Notes: generated by a model from the letters alone, not told the origin. Positions 9,459 through 18,641 are shown, numbered from the stretch's first letter. The stretch is 64,000 nucleotides of DNA from Pseudomonas marginalis (GCF_008692035.1 NZ_VTFG01000001.1:3969501-4033500), one strand, 5' to 3'. Translations and numbers: made by a program.

Positions 9459-12400
9459 ATGTCTGACGCGTTATGGGCTGCCCGGATGGGCGATGCGCTG
9501 ACCCACACCTCCATGATGGCCGACATTCTTGGCGGTGTGCTGGAGGTGGCGGCCAACGTGGCGATCACTGCTCTGGCGACTGCTGCGGTGGCGGCGGCGA
9601 TTGGTGTGACGGTCGCTACTGCCGGCATTGGTGGCTGCATCCTCGGCGCGGTAGTCGGCATTGTCGTCGGCATGGCCATGAGCAAGACGGGGGCCGACAA
9701 GGGCCTCAGTAAAATGTGCGAGAGTTTCGCCAACGCGCTGTTTCCTCCGGTGGTGGAAGCCACGATTGCGGTAGGCTCGGCCGACACTTTCGTCAATAGC
9801 ATCCCCGCTGCGCGTGCGGCAGGCTCCATTCCCTCGCATGTGGCGCCCGCAGGCACGGAGCTTGAACTCCCGCCGCCGGAACCCGACACCGCGCCACAAG
9901 CCGAGCCTGGCTTCCTGGATATGGCCGAGGGCTTCTTCTCGCAGCTATGGCGGCCGACCGTCGCCACGCCCGCGCCTGGTGTCGTTCCAGCCCTCACCGA
10001 TATGGTCCTGTGCGCCCGTCATCCGCCGATGCCCCCGCAACTTCTGGCGGAGGGTTCCGACAAAGTCACCATCAACGGCCAGCCCGCCGTGCGCAGTGGT
10101 GACCGCAGCATGTGCGACGCGACGGTAGTGTCCTCGGGCCTGATCTCGCCGAATGTCACGATTGGCGGCGGTACGGTGGTGGTACAGGAGATTCGCAGCG
10201 GGAAAACCCCAGGCGTTGGGTTGGCGATTGAAGTGCTGATGATGCTCAAGGGAGCGAAGGGCAAGACGCTGAGCGACCTGCCTTGCATGTTGCTTAGCGG
10301 AGTCACGTCCTATGCGGTCAGCCAGGCTATGGGGGCAGCGGCAAATGCAACGATGGGCTCGCCCAATCCGGTACATGCGGCGACGGGAGCAAAGGTGCTG
10401 GGCGGTAATACCGAAATGGATTTCGTACTGCCAGGGATACTGCCGATCACTTGGCAACGCTTTTACAACAGCCGGGATAAACGTCGCAACGGGATGTTTG
10501 GCGCAGGATGGAGCGTTTCGTATGAGGTCTGCATCGAAATCTTGCCTCACCCAGATGGCGGCGAAGACCTGGTCTACACCGACGAACAGGCACGACGCAT
10601 CCATCTGGGGGCTATGCCGCTGGGTACTGCGATGTTCAGTGCCGGCGAGGGCTTGAGCATTCGACGTCACCGTAACGGGCAGGTGCTGATCGAGAGTGAA
10701 GACGGGCTGTACCGCCTGTTCGACAGCGCCCCTGGAGACTCGGCATTTCTGCGCCTGAGTCAATTGGGCGACCGCAATGACAACCGGATTTATCTTGATT
10801 ATGACGAGCGAGGTCAACTGGTTCGACTGCGAGATACCTTTGACTTGATACAGATTGAACTGACGCGCGAACGTAATCGTGTCTGTCAGATTGTCCGCGT
10901 GTACCCCGACCACCGGCGAGAACCCCTTGCCCTTTATAGCTTCGATGCAGCCGGTGATCTGGCGCACGTCAGCGATGCTACCGGCCAGACTCAAAGACGT
11001 TTCGCTTATGACAGCAGCCAGCGAATGGTCGAACACCAGTTGCCCACAGGGTTGCGTTGTTTCTATGAGTGGGCGTTGATTGACCAGATGGAGTGGAGGG
11101 TTATCCGGCATTGGACGGATGAAGGGGACGAGTACAGATTTGAATATGACCTGCAAGCGGGCATTACTCGGATCACCGACAGCCTGCAGCGTGTCAGCAC
11201 CCGGTTGTGGAATAGCCAACATCAAATTGTCTCTTACACCGACAACTTGGGCCAGACGTGGCTGTTTGAGTGGAATGACGAGCGTCAGTTACTCAGTGCA
11301 ACCGATCCGAAAGGGGGGCGATATGCGTTCAGCTATGACGATTCGGGAAACCTGATTGGCGAACACGACCCCTTGGGACGCAGTGACTCTACCGTGTGGC
11401 TGCCGCATTGGGCGCTGCCTCGATTTCAAATTGATGCGGCGGGCAATAGTTGGACGTATCAATACGACTCACGCGGAAACTGCATCCGAGAAACTGACCC
11501 ATTGGGCTATAGCACGCAGTACCGTTATGACGCTCATGGGCAGATCGTAGAAATCATTGATGCCGCGGGCAAAAGCAAACGAATGCGCTGGAATCAATTC
11601 GGCCAGCTCATTGAGTACATTGACTGCTCGGGCTACCCGACACGGTTCAGCTATGACGAACGTGGCTTTTTGCAGACGATTACCGATGCGCTGGGAGAAC
11701 GCTCCCATTTCAGTGTTGATGCCAAAGGACGGCTGCTAACCAGCCAATCACCCGACGGGCAGATGGACTATTTTCAGCGCAATGCAAACGGGCAATTGGT
11801 CAGCCACACCAACGCTGCCGGCCATACCACGCACTATCGACGCAACCGTCGCGGGCAGGTGTCACAGCGCACAGATGCCCACGGTCGTACGGTCGAGTTT
11901 GGCTACGATGCCTTCGGGAGGCTGCAGGCGCTGACCAATGAAAATGGCGAACGTTATCTGTTTACCTGGGACGCCGGTGACCGGCTTGAGAAACAGCAGG
12001 ATCTCGACGGCAGTGCCAAGTACTACGCCTACGATGCGCTGGATAACTTGGCCAGCGTGGAATCTGTGCCCGCACTTTATGGCACAGGGCTTTCAGTTGT
12101 ACCGCCCACCAGGGCTAAACCTATTGTTCACCGGCTGGAGCGGGATGCAATCGGGCGCCTGACAGCTAAAGTTACCGACGATGGCCGGACCGAATACGTT
12201 TATGACGTACTCAACCAATTGCTCGCAGTGACGTTTACAGATCACCAAGGCAATTCGCAAGCGCTGGGCTTTTCGTATGATGCACTCGGCCAACTTCTGG
12301 AGGAGGCCAGCCCAGCTGGGAGTTTGCGCCATCATTACGATGAGTTGGGTAACCTGACACAAACCCAATTGCCCGACGGGCGCTGGTTAAATCGATTGTT

Positions 12401-13895
12401 CTACGGCAGTGGCCACCTCCATCAAATCAACTTAGACGGCGTCATCATCAGTGACTTTGAGCGCGACCGCTTGCATCGCGAAGTCATGCGTACCCAGGGG
12501 CAGATCAGTACTTACTTGGGGTATGACCGCAGTGGCAGGTTAAGGTCTCGTCAACGCAGATACACGCAACAGGCGTCGCTGTTGCCCAGTGCAGAGCAAA
12601 GCAACTTCGAATACGACCTCGCAAACAACCTGGTCGTAAAGCGAGATCAACACGCCAAGGGACAGCGCCACCAGCTTCTGCATTACGACGCTACGGGGCG
12701 GATTATTGCCAGCCAGGGCGATATCCAAGGACAAGCAGAAATATTTGCTTATGACGCGGCGGCAAATCTGCTGGATGGGTCGCAACAAGGAGCGGGCCTG
12801 GTCGTACACAACAAATTAATCACTTATCAAGACAAGCGCTTCCGTTACGACGGATTTGGCCGGGTGATCGAAAAAAGAAGCAGCCAACGCGGTCTCCAGA
12901 GCTTCAGATACGACGCTGAGCATCGCCTGATTGAAGTTCGAAATCACGGTACTGCTGGGGACTCCGTGATTTGCATGAAGTATGACCCTTTGGGCAGGCG
13001 TCAGGAAAAATGTGAGTGGCGCAATGGGTTTCAGACAAACAAAACCACGTTCGTATGGGACGGTTTAAAACTACTCGAGGAGCAACATAACAGTCAGAAA
13101 AGCTTATACCTGTATGCCACCAGCGGATACGAGCCTTTGGCACGTGTCGATGGGCGCGGTCACCAGCAAAAAATCAGGTATTACCATAACGACGTTAATG
13201 GATCGCCCCTACAACTGACTGAAGCGGACGGAAGCCCTGTCTGGGAGGCCACTTATAAAGTCTGGGGCAATACCCTCCAAGAAGTGCAAGAACCGTATTA
13301 CATCGAAGGGCAAAACCTGAGATACCAAGGCCAGTACCTCGATAGAGAAACCGGTCTGCACTACAACACGTTCCGCTTTTACGACCCTGATGTAGGGCGG
13401 TTTACCACCCGGGACCCTATCGGGCTGGCAGGCGGACTCAATCTTTACCAGTACGCGCCCAATCCGATTGGCTGGATCGACCCGCTGGGATTAAGTTGCT
13501 CCCTCAGTGCCAAGGCTCGAAAAATACATGACGTGGCGAGAGATCCGTTCGCCAAACGGAATTCAACCGTCGCCATCGCGGAGGTCACGATCAATGGAAA
13601 AACTACACATTACGTGGCTGGCAGCGGCGGCACACTCTCCCCCGCGCAAAGAAAACTCGCCGCTGAAATGGGTATACCACCTGAAAACATATTGTCAGGC
13701 ACGAAGGTACGAAGCAGTAATGCGGACCCGACACAGGCGAAACTGGAAAACCATGCTGAACGGGTTATCATCAGAAACCTGCCAGAAGGTGCAAAAGTCG
13801 AAAAATGGGGCGTGTCGTGGGGTGGTAAACAAACCAACGCATCCTGTTCAAATTGCCAGCCTCATGTGGATGCTTCCGGCGGCATTTTCGATTAA
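9459..13895 (+). CDS. PAAR-Rhs T6SS effector with deaminase-like C-terminal toxin
   Basis: A 1478-residue polymorphic toxin. Residues about 24-75 are hydrophobic (alanine/glycine/valine-rich helices, the expected Eag-bound region). Residues about 180-255 are a PAAR domain (KVTINGQPAVRSGDRSMCD, SPNVTIGGGTV). From about 300 to 1345 there are YD/Rhs repeats forming the cocoon, ending in the core motif YQYAPNPIGWIDPLGL, with DPLGL at 1341-1345. The remaining 133 residues are the toxin: H1432-A-E1434 and C1463-S-N-C1466 match the zinc-binding HAE...CxxC layout of the cytidine-deaminase-like superfamily used by toxins such as DddA. The usual Pro before the first Cys is Ser here. The 3' half is visibly more AT-rich than the 5' end. 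The substrate (free nucleotide, DNA or RNA) cannot be read from sequence. Confidence 0.9.
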   Translation: MSDALWAARMGDALTHTSMMADILGGVLEVAANVAITALATAAVAAAIGVTVATAGIGGCILGAVVGIVVGMAMSKTGADKGLSKMCESFANALFPPVVEATIAVGSADTFVNSIPAARAAGSIPSHVAPAGTELELPPPEPDTAPQAEPGFLDMAEGFFSQLWRPTVATPAPGVVPALTDMVLCARHPPMPPQLLAEGSDKVTINGQPAVRSGDRSMCDATVVSSGLISPNVTIGGGTVVVQEIRSGKTPGVGLAIEVLMMLKGAKGKTLSDLPCMLLSGVTSYAVSQAMGAAANATMGSPNPVHAATGAKVLGGNTEMDFVLPGILPITWQRFYNSRDKRRNGMFGAGWSVSYEVCIEILPHPDGGEDLVYTDEQARRIHLGAMPLGTAMFSAGEGLSIRRHRNGQVLIESEDGLYRLFDSAPGDSAFLRLSQLGDRNDNRIYLDYDERGQLVRLRDTFDLIQIELTRERNRVCQIVRVYPDHRREPLALYSFDAAGDLAHVSDATGQTQRRFAYDSSQRMVEHQLPTGLRCFYEWALIDQMEWRVIRHWTDEGDEYRFEYDLQAGITRITDSLQRVSTRLWNSQHQIVSYTDNLGQTWLFEWNDERQLLSATDPKGGRYAFSYDDSGNLIGEHDPLGRSDSTVWLPHWALPRFQIDAAGNSWTYQYDSRGNCIRETDPLGYSTQYRYDAHGQIVEIIDAAGKSKRMRWNQFGQLIEYIDCSGYPTRFSYDERGFLQTITDALGERSHFSVDAKGRLLTSQSPDGQMDYFQRNANGQLVSHTNAAGHTTHYRRNRRGQVSQRTDAHGRTVEFGYDAFGRLQALTNENGERYLFTWDAGDRLEKQQDLDGSAKYYAYDALDNLASVESVPALYGTGLSVVPPTRAKPIVHRLERDAIGRLTAKVTDDGRTEYVYDVLNQLLAVTFTDHQGNSQALGFSYDALGQLLEEASPAGSLRHHYDELGNLTQTQLPDGRWLNRLFYGSGHLHQINLDGVIISDFERDRLHREVMRTQGQISTYLGYDRSGRLRSRQRRYTQQASLLPSAEQSNFEYDLANNLVVKRDQHAKGQRHQLLHYDATGRIIASQGDIQGQAEIFAYDAAANLLDGSQQGAGLVVHNKLITYQDKRFRYDGFGRVIEKRSSQRGLQSFRYDAEHRLIEVRNHGTAGDSVICMKYDPLGRRQEKCEWRNGFQTNKTTFVWDGLKLLEEQHNSQKSLYLYATSGYEPLARVDGRGHQQKIRYYHNDVNGSPLQLTEADGSPVWEATYKVWGNTLQEVQEPYYIEGQNLRYQGQYLDRETGLHYNTFRFYDPDVGRFTTRDPIGLAGGLNLYQYAPNPIGWIDPLGLSCSLSAKARKIHDVARDPFAKRNSTVAIAEVTINGKTTHYVAGSGGTLSPAQRKLAAEMGIPPENILSGTKVRSSNADPTQAKLENHAERVIIRNLPEGAKVEKWGVSWGGKQTNASCSNCQPHVDASGGIFD

Positions 13896-13912
13896 AAACT
13901 TACAGGACAATC

Positions 13913-14446
13913 ATGATGTTTAATATCGTCGACGAGATAGACAACTATCAGGCCTTCATTCAGAACAGCCTTAAAAAATTGTCCGATAAGCAAACTATTT
14001 TTTTATCGGCCTGGTGTGTCAATGGCTTATTCAGCTTGCCAAATACCCTGGCTGTTATTCAGCAAAAACTGGGTATCAGCGACAGCAAAGAAACTATTGT
14101 TGATTCTATTCTTCAAGGCAACATCTCGTCCTATCAGCACAAACTTCAACACCTGCTGGACACAATGGATGAGTATGCTGCCAACTATGAGGAACCCGAG
14201 GCACACGAAACCTATTCGTTGGCGGGTTTCAATTCTGCACTTAACAGCGCAACCGACACGGAGAACCTTGCCTACGCCCTTGAGGTGATCATTAATCTGA
14301 TTGATCACTACGCGCAAACAGAAGATGACCCCGTCTGGGAGCGTACGCTAAAGGAAGAATTCGACGCTCAGCACTCGATCATTAACGATCTGCTGAAAAA
14401 CAGACCGGTCACTATCACCAGCCACCATCACTTTTTGATTAGTTAA
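13913..14446 (+). CDS. Putative immunity protein for the Rhs deaminase-like toxin
   Basis: A 177-residue acidic, mostly helical-looking protein without signal peptide or membrane segment. It starts 17 bases after the Rhs stop; AGGA at 13904 serves ATG 13913 or the adjacent ATG 13916. Position alone makes it the cognate immunity gene; a cytoplasmic immunity protein fits a nucleic-acid-directed toxin. Segments such as KLSDKQTIFLSAWCVNGLF and the spacing of helices resemble the DUF416/YjaG family, but this is a weak eye-level match. It is AT-rich like the toxin tip, suggesting both moved together. Confidence 0.7.
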   Translation: MMFNIVDEIDNYQAFIQNSLKKLSDKQTIFLSAWCVNGLFSLPNTLAVIQQKLGISDSKETIVDSILQGNISSYQHKLQHLLDTMDEYAANYEEPEAHETYSLAGFNSALNSATDTENLAYALEVIINLIDHYAQTEDDPVWERTLKEEFDAQHSIINDLLKNRPVTITSHHHFLIS

Positions 14447-14498
14447 GATAAAGATAAAAAACAGGGGTTGGCTGCCCCACCACACAATATCCGTCCAC

Positions 14499-14540
14499 AA
14501 AAAAAGGGCACCCGACCCAGTCGGCGTGCCCATTTTCCTA
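14499..14540 (-). terminator. Terminator downstream of HU gene, possibly bidirectional
   Basis: An imperfect hairpin (GGGCACCCGAC with GTCGGCGTGCCC) is flanked by A7 on the left, giving a T7 tail on the minus strand, and by ATTTTCC on the right. It ends the minus-strand HU gene and may also stop transcription coming from the immunity gene on the plus strand. Confidence 0.75.
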
Positions 14541-14570
14541 CCACCCCGCCCCCTGTCGAGACGGCACTGC

Positions 14571-14846
14571 TTACGCGTTAACGGTGTCTTTAAGCGACTT
14601 GCCCGGCTTGAACGCAACAGTGTTGCTCGCCTTGATCTTCACAGGCTCACCGGTTTGCGGGTTTTTGCCGGTGCGGGCGCCACGGTGGCGTTGCAGGAAG
14701 GTGCCGAAGCCCACCAGGGTGACGCTGTCCTTGCGGTGCAGGGCGCCGGTGATTTCTTCGAGAACGGCGTTGAGGACGCGGTTGGCCTGTTCTTTGGTGA
14801 GATCCGCTTTTTCAGCGATGGCGGCTGCGAGTTCTGGTTTACGCAT
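14571..14846 (-). CDS. hupA: HU-family DNA-binding protein
   Basis: A 91-residue histone-like protein starting MRKPELAAAIAEKADLTKEQ and containing the HU signature GFGTFLQRHRGARTGKNPQTGEPV. HU dimers bend and compact DNA and assist replication and transcription. Length and arm region are normal. It stands alone on the minus strand with its own terminator, and its place beside rubredoxin reductase matches the order I recall in Pseudomonas. Pseudomonas has several HU paralogues, so the symbol is less certain than the family. Confidence 0.93.
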   Translation of the reverse strand: MRKPELAAAIAEKADLTKEQANRVLNAVLEEITGALHRKDSVTLVGFGTFLQRHRGARTGKNPQTGEPVKIKASNTVAFKPGKSLKDTVNA

Positions 14847-15037
14847 ATGTGAAGCCTCTTTGACGGTTTTTTGTTGTTATGTCCGTGCTGCTCGTCTGTG
14901 GAGCAGCGCCCAAAGCGCCGCAGGCTCTACTCTGCGGCAGACGGGAGTGAGGATGGCATGCCCTCGCACGCTCCGCCAGTCTCGCGGCGACCTTTCTCGG
15001 GGGAAAAACGTGCTTATTCCGACAGAACGACCGGTAT

Positions 15038-16186
15038 TTACGCCAGCAACGGCGGAAGTTCTTTGTTGAGGGCGAGTTTTTCCATCACGGCGCTGCCGGT
15101 CAGCGCGTAACCCAGCAGGCGACCGCTGGCGTCGCGGCACAGGGCCTTGATGTCGGCGCCCTGGCCTTCGACGCTCCACACCCCTTCGGTGCCCCGAGGC
15201 GGCGGGGAAACCACCAGCGGGCAGACGGGGGTTTTCACGGTGACCGGCATCGGGCCATAGCTGACAGCTGTGGCGTTGCCGGCCAGGGTCTGGGCCAGGG
15301 CACGGGCGCAGCTCATCAGCGGCATGACGTACAGCAGGTTGAGGCCATCGACCTCGGCGCAGTCGCCCAGGGCGTAGATATTGGCGTGGGAGGTCTTGAG
15401 GTGGCGGTCCACCATGATCCCACGGTTGGTCTGCAGACCGGCGGCGGCGGCCAGGTCGACACGCGGGCGCAGGCCGATGGCCGAGACCACCAGGTCGCAG
15501 TGCACCACTTCACCGTCCGACAAGTGCGCTTCCAGGCCGTCAGCGCTGCGTTGCAGGCGGTTGAGCACCGGGCCCAGGTGGAAACGCGCGCCCAGCCCTT
15601 CCAAGCCGGCCTGTACCGCTGCGGCCGCCGCCGGGTGCAGCAGGGTCGGCATCACTTGCTCGCACGGCGCCACCAGGTCGATTTCATAACCGCCGAGGAT
15701 CAGGTCGTTGGCAAATTCACAGCCGATCAGGCCGGCGCCGAGCAGCAGCACGCGGCGCTTGCCGGCCGCGGCGGCGCGAAAGCGGGCGTAATCTTCGAGG
15801 TCGTTGATCGGGAAAACCAGCTCAGCCGCATCGCCTTCGACCGGTACCCGCACGGTTTCTGCGCCCCAGGCCAGGACCAGATCGCGATAGACCACCGCTT
15901 CTTCACCGATCCACAGGCGCTTGTGGCCGGGGTCGATGCCGCTGACACGGGTGTGGGTGCGCACTTCGGCCTTGAGTTGCTCGGCCATGGCGCCGGGTTC
16001 GGCCATGCTCAGGCCATCGGCTTCCTTGTTCTTGCCAAAGCCGGTGGAGAGCATGGGCTTGGAGTAGGAGCGCCCGTCATCCGCGGTGATCAGCAGCAAT
16101 GGGGTCTCGCTGTCGAGCTTGCGAAACTCCCGGGCCACGTTGTAACCGGCCAATCCTGTGCCGATGATCACGACAGGTGTGTTCAT
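15038..16186 (-). CDS. rubB: Rubredoxin-NAD(+) reductase
   Basis: A 382-residue FAD flavoprotein. An N-terminal FAD-binding motif VVIIGTGLAGYNVA, a central NAD-binding motif VLLLGAGLIGCEFA (about residue 146) and the second FAD motif IYALGDCAEVDG define the pyridine-nucleotide disulfide-oxidoreductase fold without redox cysteines. It passes electrons from NADH to rubredoxin, for example for alkane hydroxylases or oxidative-stress defence. It lies 36 bases downstream of the rubredoxin gene, so the two form an operon. Confidence 0.93.
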   Translation of the reverse strand: MNTPVVIIGTGLAGYNVAREFRKLDSETPLLLITADDGRSYSKPMLSTGFGKNKEADGLSMAEPGAMAEQLKAEVRTHTRVSGIDPGHKRLWIGEEAVVYRDLVLAWGAETVRVPVEGDAAELVFPINDLEDYARFRAAAAGKRRVLLLGAGLIGCEFANDLILGGYEIDLVAPCEQVMPTLLHPAAAAAVQAGLEGLGARFHLGPVLNRLQRSADGLEAHLSDGEVVHCDLVVSAIGLRPRVDLAAAAGLQTNRGIMVDRHLKTSHANIYALGDCAEVDGLNLLYVMPLMSCARALAQTLAGNATAVSYGPMPVTVKTPVCPLVVSPPPRGTEGVWSVEGQGADIKALCRDASGRLLGYALTGSAVMEKLALNKELPPLLA

Positions 16187-16222
16187 TCCGTTCTCCTTGT
16201 AGTACGTCTCTGAAACTGAAAA

Positions 16223-16390
16223 TTAGCCGATTTCGATCATTTCGAAATCCATTTTGCCGACGCCGCAGTCCGGGCACAGCCAGTCTTCCGGTACGTCCTG
16301 CCACAGGGTGCCCGGAGCGATACCATCATCCGGCCAGCCGTCTTTTTCGTCATAGATCAGGCCGCAGACTACACATTGCCACTTCTTCAT
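16223..16390 (-). CDS. rubA: Rubredoxin
   Basis: A 55-residue protein, MKKWQCVVCGLIYDEKDG..., with the two iron-binding knuckles CVVCG and CPDCG that hold one iron atom by four cysteines. It is a small cytoplasmic electron carrier and the direct partner of the reductase encoded just downstream. Only one rubredoxin copy is seen here, whereas I recall two in tandem in P. aeruginosa. Confidence 0.95.
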   Translation of the reverse strand: MKKWQCVVCGLIYDEKDGWPDDGIAPGTLWQDVPEDWLCPDCGVGKMDFEMIEIG

Positions 16391-16587
16391 TTACTTGCTT
16401 CCTCAGGGTCCAGGCAGGTTGGCCGGCGGTCGATGGATCCAGCGTTGCCGCGCGGCTCAGGGCGTTTTGTACTGATCGGGGCCGACAGATGCAAGCTTGA
16501 TCGACGCAAGGCGCCGGGCCGGCCCGGCAAAAGATCAGGACACCATGGTAAGCTCGCCGCCTCTTTTGCTGCCAATACTGACGCACC

Positions 16588-17151
16588 GTGCCGCACTCAA
16601 TCGCCCTTCCCGATGCTTGCCAATGGTTGACCCAGAGCCTCCTGAGCCCTGCGCCCGCGCCCTTGACCCTGAACTGGCTGTTCGACGAAGGCTCTCTGAC
16701 CCGCCGGCTGACGTGGCTGTCCCACGATGGTTTCAGCGTGACGCCGCTGTTCGAAGGCTGGCAGCCGCTGCGCGATGATGAATGCGCGGCGCTGCGCATG
16801 CCACCGGCCAGTATCGGTTGGGTGCGCGAGGTGTATTTGCGCGGGCATGGCCAACCGTGGGTGTTCGCCCGCAGCGTGGCGGCGCGCAGTGCGTTGCAGG
16901 GCGACGGCTTGCAGATGGACGAATTGGGCAGCCGCTCCCTGGGCGAATTGCTGTTTTGCGACCGCGCGTTCACCCGCCAGGCCATCGAGGTGTGCCATTA
17001 CCCTCGCCAATGGTTGCCCACCACGGACCAGGCCGACGGGCTGTGGGCGCGCCGCTCACGCTTCGATCGCGGGCCGCTGAGCGTGCTGGTAGCGGAAGTC
17101 TTCCTGCCGGCTTTCTGGCACGCGCTGCATGACCATCCGGAGAACTGCTGA
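16588..17151 (+). CDS. ubiC: Chorismate pyruvate-lyase
   Basis: A 187-residue protein starting at GTG 16588, with family segments WLTQSLLSPAPAPLTLNWLF and GWVREVYLRGHGQPWVFARS. It removes pyruvate from chorismate to give 4-hydroxybenzoate, the first committed step of ubiquinone synthesis. The stop codon overlaps the ubiA start (TGATG), so product and next enzyme are translationally coupled. It diverges from rubA across about 197 bases. Confidence 0.94.
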   Translation: MPHSIALPDACQWLTQSLLSPAPAPLTLNWLFDEGSLTRRLTWLSHDGFSVTPLFEGWQPLRDDECAALRMPPASIGWVREVYLRGHGQPWVFARSVAARSALQGDGLQMDELGSRSLGELLFCDRAFTRQAIEVCHYPRQWLPTTDQADGLWARRSRFDRGPLSVLVAEVFLPAFWHALHDHPENC

Positions 17152-18041
17152 TGTATCAACGTCTGCTCAAATCCTTGAACCGCCTGCACCCCAGGGCCTG
17201 GGATTTCATTCAGTTGACCCGCATGGACAAGCCCATCGGCATCTACCTGCTGCTGTGGCCGACGCTGTGGGCGCTGTGGGTCGCCGGCAAGGGCTCGCCG
17301 TCCCTGGCCAACATCGTGATTTTTGTGCTGGGCGTGACGCTGACTCGCGCTGCCGGTTGTGTCATCAATGACTGGGCGGACCGCAAGGTCGATGGCCACG
17401 TGAAACGCACCGCGCAACGCCCGCTGGCCAGCGGCAGGATCAGTTCGAAAGAGGCCCTGGTGTTCTTTGCGGTACTGATGCTGATCAGCTTCCTGCTGGT
17501 GCTGCTGACCAACGCCACCACCATCTGGTTATCGCTGGGCGGCCTGGCACTGGCGGTCAGCTACCCGTTCATGAAGCGCTACACCTATTACCCCCAGGTG
17601 GTGTTGGGCGCGGCGTTTTCCTGGGGCATGCCGATGGCGTTCACCGCCGAAACCGGCCACCTGCCCGCTATCGCCTGGCTGCTCTATATAGCCAATCTGC
17701 TGTGGACAGTGGCCTACGACACCTATTACGCGATGACCGATCGCGACGACGACTTGAAGATCGGCGTCAAGTCCACCGCCATTCTGTTCGGCGATGCCGA
17801 CCGTGTGATCATCCTGACCCTGCAAGGCCTGGCGCTGCTGTGCCTGTTGCTGGCCGGCTCACGGTTTGAGCTGGGGGGGTGGTTCCACCTGGGCCTGCTG
17901 GCGGCGGCAGGCTGCTTTGCCTGGGAGTTCTGGTACACCCGCGACCGGGACCGGATGAAATGCTTCAAGGCGTTTTTGCACAACCACTGGGCCGGGTTGG
18001 CGATTTTTGTCGGGATTGTGGCGGATTACGCGTTTCGCTGA
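17151..18041 (+). CDS. ubiA: 4-hydroxybenzoate octaprenyltransferase
   Basis: A 296-residue integral membrane prenyltransferase with about eight hydrophobic segments. The two aspartate-rich motifs are NDWADRKVDGHVKRT and DRDDDLKIGVKST. It attaches the polyprenyl tail to 4-hydroxybenzoate in the inner membrane. It shares a TGATG overlap with ubiC. A half-REP palindrome follows 26 bases after its stop. Confidence 0.97.
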   Translation: MYQRLLKSLNRLHPRAWDFIQLTRMDKPIGIYLLLWPTLWALWVAGKGSPSLANIVIFVLGVTLTRAAGCVINDWADRKVDGHVKRTAQRPLASGRISSKEALVFFAVLMLISFLLVLLTNATTIWLSLGGLALAVSYPFMKRYTYYPQVVLGAAFSWGMPMAFTAETGHLPAIAWLLYIANLLWTVAYDTYYAMTDRDDDLKIGVKSTAILFGDADRVIILTLQGLALLCLLLAGSRFELGGWFHLGLLAAAGCFAWEFWYTRDRDRMKCFKAFLHNHWAGLAIFVGIVADYAFR

Positions 18042-18067
18042 GGTTTTTGCAGTGCCTGGTCGGGCCT

Positions 18068-18089
18068 CATCGGGGGCAAGCCCCCGATG
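18068..18089. repeat. Single REP-like palindrome after ubiA
   Basis: A 10-bp perfect stem (CATCGGGGGC/GCCCCCGATG, loop AA) carries the inner part of the REPIN arms but lacks the GTGGGAGG flank and a partner. It sits between the convergent ubiA and the minus-strand secreted-protein gene, where it may help end transcription. Confidence 0.55.
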
Positions 18090-18109
18090 GTTTCAGCAAC
18101 GCCGCGAAA

Positions 18110-18487
18110 TCAGGGCTTGATCACATGCCATGCCCCACCCTTGCCATCACCGCTCTTGTCGCCGGCCTTGTGGTCATCCTTGTAGGTGTAGACAGGTTTG
18201 CCTTTGTAGGCCCATTGACTGGTCTGGTCATCACGGGTGATCACGGTCCAATCGCCCATTGATTTGTCGGTAGACTCTGCTTTCAGCGGCGGCCAGTTGG
18301 TCGCGCACTGGTCCTTGCACACTGACTTGCCATCGGCGTCCTTGTCGAAGGTGTAAAGGGTCTTCCCACTGTGATCCACTAACAGACCGTTCTGGGTCAT
18401 CGCCGGCTCCGCCGCGAATGCCAGTGTCGGCAGCGTCAACGCCGCCGTGACCAGCAGGGCCTTCCAGGAAAAAGTACTGTGAGTCAT
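18110..18487 (-). CDS. Secreted COG4315-type repeat protein
   Basis: A 125-residue protein with a cleavable signal peptide (hydrophobic core LLVTAALTLPTLA, probable cut after AFA). It then has two repeats of the lipoprotein_15/COG4315 kind, one with LLVDHSGKTLYTFDKDADGK and one with WAYKGKPVYTY. The start at 18487 follows AAGGAAGG; an upstream in-frame extension was rejected. The role is unknown. It is divergent from phoB and shares the region holding a Pho box, so it could be phosphate-regulated. Confidence 0.85.
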   Translation of the reverse strand: MTHSTFSWKALLVTAALTLPTLAFAAEPAMTQNGLLVDHSGKTLYTFDKDADGKSVCKDQCATNWPPLKAESTDKSMGDWTVITRDDQTSQWAYKGKPVYTYKDDHKAGDKSGDGKGGAWHVIKP

Positions 18488-18569
18488 CGGAACCTTCCTT
18501 TTGTGGTTGTCAGGATTCGGACCCAAAGCGTAGTCCAGAGTGCCCCGAATTGCCCGAGCGACTAAATTA

Positions 18570-18587
18570 CTGTCACACGACTGCAAT
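18570..18587 (+). promoter_or_regulatory. Pho box upstream of phoB
   Basis: CTGTCAC-ACGA-CTGCAAT is two 7-base half-sites separated by 4 bases, close to the Pho consensus (CTGTCAT-N4-CTGTCAT). It lies 55 bases before the phoB start and 83 bases before the divergent secreted-protein gene. It implies PhoB autoregulation, possibly acting in both directions. Confidence 0.7.
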
Positions 18588-18641
18588 AATTCCGTTATCT
18601 AATGCGGCGCAAGACAGTTAAATGACAAGAGGATTTTAGGC

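Noticed and set aside
14920..14941. Hairpin GCCGCAG/CTGCGGC between the rubredoxin reductase and HU genes as a terminator
   Set aside because: No T run follows on either strand; it may be a weak structure only.
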